Positions 8,038 to 12,705 of a DNA stretch of 12,705 bases are shown in pieces; positions within the stretch are counted from its first letter, which is position 1, and each line of letters opens with the position of its first letter. Under the pieces are notes generated by a model that was not told the DNA's origin, did no database searches, and worked only from the letters and a program-made list of their open reading frames with translations. The stretch is taken from positions 1 through 12,705 of the forward strand of contig CAIWKU010000375.1 of NCBI GenBank assembly GCA_903913355.1, in the 5' to 3' direction. Source of the stretch: an uncultured Bacteroidota bacterium. GTDB lineage: Bacteria > Bacteroidota > Bacteroidia > Chitinophagales > Chitinophagaceae. The translations under genes and the position numbers were made by a program.

Positions 8038-9392
8038 ATTATTATATCCTATTACTTTTATCCACTGTTCTGCTGTTTTCCTGCAAAAAATGGCTGGATA
8101 TCAAATCCAATCTGTCTGATGTAACACCCGGAACATTGGAAGATTACCAGGCAATGGCAGATAATGATGCCATCATCAATACAGGCACCCCCGGGTTAGC
8201 CCTGAACAGCAGCGATAATTTTTATGTAACCTATACTACCTGGCAATCGCTGAATGCTACTGGCAGAAACTGTTATACCTGGACGGCAGAAGTTTATGAA
8301 GGTGCCAGTCCGCAAGACTGGTCATGGCCCTATAAATCCCTTGAAATGGCGAATATTATTTTAGAAGGTATTGCATCCATTCCGGTAACACAAACCAATC
8401 AGGCACAATGGAATAATGTAAAAGGATCCGCATTATTCATCAGGGCCATGGTATTCTATCATCTGGCACAAACTTTTGCGCCTTCGTATACTGCTTCCAC
8501 TGCTCCTACTGATTTAGGTATCCCCCTGCGTTTAACAACAGATGTAAATATCCAGAGCACAAGGGCAAGTGTTGAACAAACATATCAGCAGATCATTGCT
8601 GATTTGACAGCCGCTGAAAACTTGTTACCGATTGTTGCGGCTTACCAGACAAGACCTTCTAAACCGGCACTGTATGGGTTGCTGGCAAAGACCTACCTGA
8701 ATATGGGTAACTATACAAAAGCACAGGATTATGCCAATAAAGCATTAACGCTGTATAGTAGTTTGCTGGATTATAATGGTTTAACAGCTTCTTCAACAGC
8801 ACCGCTTCCTGTTTATCCAAATAATACAGAAATCATTTATTATAGTACCTCGTTTTTACCCACAATTCTGTTGAATAATTCACCGATTACAGATTCGCTA
8901 TTATATCAGTCGTATTCGGCTAATGATCTGCGTAAGACTGTTTGTTACCGGCTTAACACCAATCTGCCCATATTCAAAGGTTTTTATACCGGTAAAACCA
9001 ATAGTTTTTTCTCAGGTATTGCTACCAATGAATTATACCTGATCCGGGCAGAAGCGAATGCCCGGTTAAACAATACGGCAGCAGCCCTGACTGATTTGAA
9101 TACCTTACTTCAGAAAAGATGGAAAACAGGCAGTTTTATTCCTGTAACAGCGGTAACTGCAGATGATGCGCTGGCAAAAATTCTTACCGAAAGAAGAAAA
9201 GAACTGCCTTTTACAGGGAGTACCCGCTGGGAGGATTTGCGAAGACTGAATAAAGAACCAGCTTTTGCCAAAACCCTTACCCGCGTACTAAATAACCAAA
9301 CCTATACTCTTTCTCCCAACGATCCAAAATACACATTACCCATACCAGATGATGAGATCAGGCTGAGTGGTATCAAACAAAATATTCGATAA
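8031..9392 (+). CDS. SusD/RagB-family outer-membrane ligand-binding lipoprotein
   Basis: A 453-residue surface lipoprotein that caps the SusC barrel and captures ligand. A hydrophobic signal runs to a lipobox LFSC with Cys18, followed by the usual KKWLDIKSN. The SusD TPR-like helices are visible in segments such as ALFIRAMVFYHLAQTFAP and PALYGLLAKTYLNMGNYTKA. The C-terminal signature is intact: ERRKELPFTGSTRWEDLRRL, then LPIPDDEI and the terminal KQNIR. It is at the short end for the family, as in many non-glycan SusD proteins. It lies between susC (17-base gap) and the first thioredoxin gene (22-base gap) on the same strand, indicating one operon. A decayed copy of its last codons is found downstream at 10998-11053. 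Ligand not predictable from sequence; a peptide-like ligand is possible by analogy with RagAB. Confidence 0.95.
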   Translation: MKNYYILLLLSTVLLFSCKKWLDIKSNLSDVTPGTLEDYQAMADNDAIINTGTPGLALNSSDNFYVTYTTWQSLNATGRNCYTWTAEVYEGASPQDWSWPYKSLEMANIILEGIASIPVTQTNQAQWNNVKGSALFIRAMVFYHLAQTFAPSYTASTAPTDLGIPLRLTTDVNIQSTRASVEQTYQQIIADLTAAENLLPIVAAYQTRPSKPALYGLLAKTYLNMGNYTKAQDYANKALTLYSSLLDYNGLTASSTAPLPVYPNNTEIIYYSTSFLPTILLNNSPITDSLLYQSYSANDLRKTVCYRLNTNLPIFKGFYTGKTNSFFSGIATNELYLIRAEANARLNNTAAALTDLNTLLQKRWKTGSFIPVTAVTADDALAKILTERRKELPFTGSTRWEDLRRLNKEPAFAKTLTRVLNNQTYTLSPNDPKYTLPIPDDEIRLSGIKQNIR

Positions 9393-9401
9393 ACCTTCTA
9401 C

Positions 9402-9421
9402 AAAATCATTACTCATGAAAA
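9402..9421 (+). promoter_or_regulatory. Conserved translation-start leader, copy 2 (first thioredoxin gene)
   Basis: AAAATCATTACTCATGAAAA differs from the susD leader at a single base. It fixes ATG 9415 as the start in preference to an in-frame GTG-type start upstream that would overlap susD. Only the part from 9402 to the ATG is non-coding. Confidence 0.5.
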
Positions 9422-10902
9422 TATATCTTACTATACTAACAAAATCCTTGCTATTTATCTTGTTGTTCACCCCCCTTCTATTGATAGCAGGGCAGAGACA
9501 CAAGGCTAAAAATGAAATGATCATAGAAGGGAAAACAGACAGTGCGTATAAAGTTGATTTAGTAATTGCTTCAAAACTAATGGATTTGATAAATAAATTT
9601 TCAATTACCCGAAGCATCACAATAAAGGACGGCAGATTTTCATTTCATATTCCCGGATTGCAAGAGCCTACAAATACCCGGCTCATTTTCTATTATCCAA
9701 GTGGTAAAATGTTTGTACTAGAAAATTACCTGGTCGAGCCTGGCGATAGTGTTTATATTCAACAAACCAAAACGGCTGCAGCTTTCTTTGGCAGGAGTAG
9801 CCCAAGTTTTAACTGTCAATTTCAAATGAGTCAGTTTAAAATGCCAAATAGATTTTCTGCCAATGAGCAGGCAGATCTGTATAAAGAATGTGATACGCTA
9901 AACAAAATGGTAGATTCCTATTATCAATTAAAAAAAGCTGTTTTAGATGGATATGAAGGCAGGTTTAGTGAAACACTATATCGGTTATTACAAGCAGAAA
10001 TTTATTATGAAAAAAGAAAAACAAATCTCGCCATTGCTAAATCTTATTTGTCATCTTCAAGAGATAGTATACAGAAATCATCGGTAATCAGCTACTATAC
10101 AGATCATTATTTATCGGATCAGTTGGATACGACGAATTCAAACCTGAAAGTATATTCAAAATTCTATATCGAATATGTAGTGAATAAATCAGAGCTGGAT
10201 TGTATGATCAGGCTCATGGAAAGTCCAACAACCCGTTTATCTCGTAGCGATATTAAAAATGCAGTTTATCATGAAATCGGTCAACAAGGCAATAGTTATT
10301 TAAAACAAAAGATAATTACCAGCTTTTTTGCCAAACAAATTGTTATTACAGACAGCCTTAATAAACAGATTGAAGAAACCATCAAAAAAATTACTGACCC
10401 TTCTTTATTTGAAATATTGACGATTATTCAAAGAAGAACCAAGGGTGCCAAAGCCTTCGAGTTTAGTTTGCCGGATAGTAAGGGAAATATAATCAACCTA
10501 ACTGATTTCAGAGGAAAAGTTGTGGTATTGGATTGTTGGTATACCGGTTGCATTGCCTGTTCTGCTATGGCTTTGGTACTAAAACCTATTGCCCAAAAAA
10601 AAGATAGCAATGTGGTATTCATTACAATTTCTATAGACAAAGACAAAAAAATCTGGCTGGAGAGTCTGAAATCAGGGAAATATTCGTCTGATGATGAAAT
10701 CAATTTGTATACAGAGGGAAATGGAGATAACACGGAAATTATGCGACATTATATGACTGGTGGTTATCCTCTTATCATAGTCATTGATCGATTTGGAAAA
10801 ATTTTTGCGGTCAACCCTAAGCCAGATTATTTAGTAATGACTCTACAGGAAAAAATTACAAGCCTAGAAAAATCAATTGCCGAAGCAATCAAGCAGCAAT
10901 AA
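9415..10902 (+). CDS. Exported DUF4369-like/TlpA-like thioredoxin-fold protein, copy 1 (C-I-A-C)
   Basis: A 495-residue periplasmic protein of the DUF4369-TlpA type. The signal peptide ends LLLIAGQ (about 25-27) with no lipobox Cys. Residues about 34-125 form a beta-rich DUF4369-like domain (MIIEG, KDGRFSFHIPG, LVEPGDSVYIQQ). Residues about 140-340 are largely helical and charged. Residues 346-485 are a thioredoxin fold: FSLPDSKGNIINLTDFRGK, then LDCWYTGCIACSAM with Cys379 and Cys382, cis-Pro452 in GGYPLIIVID and a closing strand. By family knowledge it would reduce or exchange disulfides in the periplasm. Unlike its neighbour it has an extra Cys374 where the usual residue is Phe, and Ile within the CxxC pair. 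It follows susD by 22 bases. The start was chosen at 9415 because it gives a proper signal peptide and matches the paralog length exactly. Partner and substrate unknown. Confidence 0.9.
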   Translation: MKIYLTILTKSLLFILLFTPLLLIAGQRHKAKNEMIIEGKTDSAYKVDLVIASKLMDLINKFSITRSITIKDGRFSFHIPGLQEPTNTRLIFYYPSGKMFVLENYLVEPGDSVYIQQTKTAAAFFGRSSPSFNCQFQMSQFKMPNRFSANEQADLYKECDTLNKMVDSYYQLKKAVLDGYEGRFSETLYRLLQAEIYYEKRKTNLAIAKSYLSSSRDSIQKSSVISYYTDHYLSDQLDTTNSNLKVYSKFYIEYVVNKSELDCMIRLMESPTTRLSRSDIKNAVYHEIGQQGNSYLKQKIITSFFAKQIVITDSLNKQIEETIKKITDPSLFEILTIIQRRTKGAKAFEFSLPDSKGNIINLTDFRGKVVVLDCWYTGCIACSAMALVLKPIAQKKDSNVVFITISIDKDKKIWLESLKSGKYSSDDEINLYTEGNGDNTEIMRHYMTGGYPLIIVIDRFGKIFAVNPKPDYLVMTLQEKITSLEKSIAEAIKQQ

Positions 10903-10912
10903 ATTCTACAAA

Positions 10913-10948
10913 AGGACTAAGCATTACATTTTTGTATTGTTTAGTCCT
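10913..10948 (-). terminator. Orphan hairpin between the two thioredoxin genes
   Basis: AGGACTAA (10913-10920) pairs with TTAGTCCT (10941-10948); the inner stem continues with one mismatch and one wobble around a T-rich loop. On the plus strand it is followed by AATTAA, a poor U-tract. On the minus strand it is followed by TTTT, so it suits minus-strand transcription better. No minus-strand gene ends here, so it appears to be a duplicated copy of the hairpin at 12576-12611. It may still attenuate plus-strand transcription into the second gene. Confidence 0.55.
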
Positions 10949-10997
10949 AATTAAATTCTGTACGCAATAATTCTTTTCAGATAGCCTAAGTACTCTA

Positions 10998-11053
10998 TTA
11001 CCCATACCAATAATGAGATCAGGTTTATTGACAGTAAACAAAATATTCGATAA
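10998..11053 (+). pseudogene. Relic of the susD 3' end between the two thioredoxin genes
   Basis: These 56 bases align with the last 57 bases of susD (9336-9392), including TTACCCATACCA, ATGAGATCAGG and AAACAAAATATTCGATAA with the stop codon. One base is missing after the first block, so the LPIPDDEI reading frame is broken. Weaker similarity reaches back to about 10960 with roughly 13 bases lost. There is no start codon or body of susD, so it is a non-functional by-product of the tandem duplication. It still supplies the DNA just upstream of the second gene's leader. Confidence 0.85.
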
Positions 11054-11064
11054 TTTTTTGAAGA

Positions 11065-11084
11065 AAAATCATTAATCATGAAAA
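11065..11084 (+). promoter_or_regulatory. Conserved translation-start leader, copy 3 (second thioredoxin gene)
   Basis: AAAATCATTAATCATGAAAA is one base different from copy 2. It survives although the bases between the susD relic's stop codon and this word have changed to a T-rich run, which hints that the word is under selection as an initiation signal. Confidence 0.45.
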
Positions 11085-12565
11085 CATATCTTTCCATATT
11101 AACAAACCCCTTATTATTTATATTGTTTCTCTCACCTCTGCTATTGATGGCGGGGCAGAAAACTTCACGTAAAAATGAAATCATCATTGAGGGGAAGACA
11201 GACAGTGCGTATAAAGTTGATTTAGTGATTGCTTCAAAGCTAATGGACTTGATAAATAAATTTTCAACTTCCCGAAGCATCACAATAAAGGACGGCAGAT
11301 TTTCATTTCATATTCCCGGGTTGCAAGAGCCTACAAATACCCGGCTCATTTTCTATTATTCAAGTGGCAAAAGGTTTGTACTAGATAATTACCTTGCTGA
11401 ACCAGGGGATAGTGTTTATATCCAACAAACTAAAAAAGCTGCAGCTTTCTTTGGAAGGAGCAGCCAAAATTTTATCTGTCAATTTCAAATAAGTCAGATT
11501 AAAAGACCATCTGGAATTACCGATAGTGATAAGGCAGACTTGTATAAAGAAAGCGAAAAGAAAGTCAAAACAATAGATTCCTGTTATCAATTAAAAAAGG
11601 CTGTTTTGGATGGATATGAAGGCAGACTTAGTGAAAGAATGTACCGGTTATTACTAACCGAAATTTATTATGAAAAAAGACAATCCGAGTATACTCTTGC
11701 GAAATCATATTTGTCATCTTCAAGAGATAGTATTCAGAAATCAGCGGTAATCCGTTACTATACTGATCATTATTTATCAGATCAGCTGGATACGACTGTT
11801 TCGAATCTGAAATTGTATTCAAAATTCTATATAGAATATGTTTTGACTAAACTAGAACTGGATTGTATAACCAGATTCCTGCAAAACCCGGCTATCCGTT
11901 TATCTCGAAGTGATATTAAGAATGCAGTTTATCATGAAATCGTCCAACATCGCAACAATCTTTTAAAACAAAAGATACTTACCAGCTTTTTCGCTAAAAA
12001 AACTGTTATTACAGACAGTGTTAGTAAACAAATTGAAGAAACAGCTAAAAAAATTACGGACCCGGCATTATTAGAAATAATAACGATTATTCAAAGAAGA
12101 ACCAAGGGTGCTAAAGCCTTCGAATTCAGTTTGCCGGATAGTAAGGGAAAGATAATCAGACTTACCGATTTCAGAGGAAAAGTAGTGGTGCTGGATTTCT
12201 GGTATACCGGATGCGGTGCCTGCCCGGGAATGGCTTCCGTAATAAAACCTATTGCCAAAAAAAAAGACAGCAATGTGGTATTCATTACAATTTCAATAGA
12301 TAAAGACAAAAAAACATGGTTAGAAAGCTTGCAATCCGGAGAATATTCATCTGATGATGAAATTAATTTGTATACGGAAAATCAAGGAGATAAATCAGAA
12401 ATCATTCGACACTATAGGATCCTTGGATATCCCATGGTTATAGTCATTACTCGTTTAGGTAAAATTTATGCAGTAGACCCATTATATGATTTTTTTATTA
12501 TGTCAAAAATGGATAGAATTTCAAGCCTAGAAAAATCAATTGCTGACGCAATGAAAGAGGAATAA
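11078..12565 (+). CDS. Exported DUF4369-like/TlpA-like thioredoxin-fold protein, copy 2 (C-G-A-C)
   Basis: A 495-residue paralog of the preceding gene with the same length and domain order, so the two align without net gaps. The signal peptide ends LLLMAGQ. The DUF4369-like domain spans about 34-125 (EIIIEG, KDGRFSFHIPG, LAEPGDSVYIQQ). A charged helical middle follows, then the thioredoxin fold from about 346. Its redox centre is LDFWYTGCGACPGM, with Cys379 and Cys382, closer to the canonical TlpA WCGPC form than copy 1. Cis-Pro452 is kept in GYPMVIVI. The Asp that usually follows this strand (IVID in copy 1) is Thr here (IVIT). The periplasmic redox role is inferred from the family. It may be expressed by read-through past the hairpin at 10913-10948 or from an unrecognised promoter in the 175-base gap, where only the susD relic and hairpin are visible. 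Confidence 0.9.
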   Translation: MKTYLSILTNPLLFILFLSPLLLMAGQKTSRKNEIIIEGKTDSAYKVDLVIASKLMDLINKFSTSRSITIKDGRFSFHIPGLQEPTNTRLIFYYSSGKRFVLDNYLAEPGDSVYIQQTKKAAAFFGRSSQNFICQFQISQIKRPSGITDSDKADLYKESEKKVKTIDSCYQLKKAVLDGYEGRLSERMYRLLLTEIYYEKRQSEYTLAKSYLSSSRDSIQKSAVIRYYTDHYLSDQLDTTVSNLKLYSKFYIEYVLTKLELDCITRFLQNPAIRLSRSDIKNAVYHEIVQHRNNLLKQKILTSFFAKKTVITDSVSKQIEETAKKITDPALLEIITIIQRRTKGAKAFEFSLPDSKGKIIRLTDFRGKVVVLDFWYTGCGACPGMASVIKPIAKKKDSNVVFITISIDKDKKTWLESLQSGEYSSDDEINLYTENQGDKSEIIRHYRILGYPMVIVITRLGKIYAVDPLYDFFIMSKMDRISSLEKSIADAMKEE

Positions 12566-12575
12566 ATTCTATAAA

Positions 12576-12611
12576 AGGACTAAGCATTAAATTTTTGTAA
12601 TGCTTAGTCCT
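12576..12611. terminator. Hairpin terminator between the second thioredoxin gene and a convergent gene
   Basis: AGGACTAAGCATTA (12576-12589) and TAATGCTTAGTCCT (12598-12611) form a perfect 14-base-pair stem with an 8-base loop. On the minus strand it is followed by TTTTAT, a usable U-tract; on the plus strand by AATTAC. It begins 10 bases after the second thioredoxin stop codon. It is probably bidirectional, serving the operon and a convergent minus-strand gene. This copy is better preserved than the one at 10913-10948. Confidence 0.75.
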
Positions 12612-12620
12612 AATTACTCA

Positions 12621-12705
12621 CTACGGATATACATACCTACCCATTGAGGAACTTGGATTAGGAGTTCCTGATTGATCCAGGTAAGTGCATGGCTCTAAAG
12701 GAAAC
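12621..12705 (-). CDS. Probable 3' end of a convergent gene, truncated by the window edge
   Basis: On the minus strand a frame is open from the window edge to a TAG at 12621-12623, giving 27 residues that end in SSSMGRYVYP. The product cannot be identified. Its stop lies 10 bases before the hairpin at 12576-12611, whose U-tract suits this strand, and this context is the main support. It could be a chance open frame, since 27 codons is short. Confidence 0.4.
   Translation of the reverse strand, partial: FPLEPCTYLDQSGTPNPSSSMGRYVYP

Larger units (their letters stand above)
9336..10953 (+). repeat. Tandem duplication unit, copy 1
   Basis: This stretch holds the susD 3' end, the first thioredoxin gene and the following hairpin. 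It recurs at 10998-12616 in the same order and orientation, with an offset of 1663 bases between the start codons. Weak similarity (GTAC plus AATAA spaced alike) suggests the unit began near 9285. After the shared AATTA that follows the hairpin, the two copies diverge at once, which marks the right boundary. Confidence 0.85.
10998..12616 (+). repeat. Tandem duplication unit, copy 2
   Basis: This is the second copy of the unit at 9336-10953: susD tail relic, thioredoxin gene and hairpin, ending at AATTA (12612-12616). The gene-to-hairpin spacing is the same in both copies (10 bases after the stop). Sequence divergence is uneven along the unit. It has no terminal repeats and no integrase or transposase, so recombination or replication slippage is a likelier origin than transposition. 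Confidence 0.85.

Noticed and set aside
9367..9414. Upstream extension of the first thioredoxin gene overlapping susD
   Set aside because: The extra residues would precede and spoil the signal peptide. ATG 9415 gives the same length as the paralog and follows the conserved leader word.
12647..12669. AGGAACT/AGTTCCT hairpin near the window end
   Set aside because: It has a 7-base stem with no following T-run and falls inside the open minus-strand frame, so it is probably coincidental.
1..12705. CRISPR arrays, tRNA or rRNA genes, phage genes
   Set aside because: No regularly spaced repeats, no cloverleaf or rRNA-like segments and no phage structural or integrase genes were seen.

Overview
The window looks like a chromosomal stretch of a Bacteroidota bacterium of moderately low GC, probably Chitinophagales or Sphingobacteriales (order inferred from protein style only). 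The signs are a secreted protease with a type IX secretion (T9SS) sorting domain, an adjacent SusC/SusD pair, DUF4369-like/TlpA-like thioredoxin proteins, and start codons preceded by A-rich sequence instead of Shine-Dalgarno sites.

Layout. (1) 113-3919 (+): a 1268-residue S8 subtilisin-like protease with a chain of beta-sandwich domains and a T9SS type A tail, closed by a strong terminator at 3964-3994. (2) 4031-4460: a short regulatory island with a 91-residue XRE-type HTH regulator on the minus strand. Two near-identical 19-base sequences in inverted orientation bracket it, and a third degenerate copy lies inside its 5' end. (3) 4461-4703 (+): a small, very basic ORF of unknown function leading into the next block. 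(4) 4747-12565 (+): a tightly packed block of susC-like, susD-like and two tandem 495-residue DUF4369/TlpA-like genes. (5) From 12621 to the window edge, the probable 3' end of a convergent minus-strand gene.

The clearest unusual structure is the tandem duplication. The unit starts inside the 3' end of susD, covers the thioredoxin gene and ends just after a hairpin. The space between the two thioredoxin genes therefore holds a decayed, frameshifted copy of the susD C-terminus and an orphan copy of the hairpin. The two proteins have kept exactly the same length. They differ at the redox centre (C-I-A-C with an extra Cys five residues upstream, versus C-G-A-C) and share patches of nearly identical DNA.

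Working model (inference): SusC/SusD import a ligand, possibly peptide-like, across the outer membrane. The two exported thioredoxin-fold proteins act in the periplasm on disulfides of the ligand or of envelope proteins. The XRE protein may control the locus. The secreted protease is separated by a terminator, so a role in supplying peptides is only suggested by proximity. No tRNA, rRNA, CRISPR array, insertion sequence or transposase was seen.
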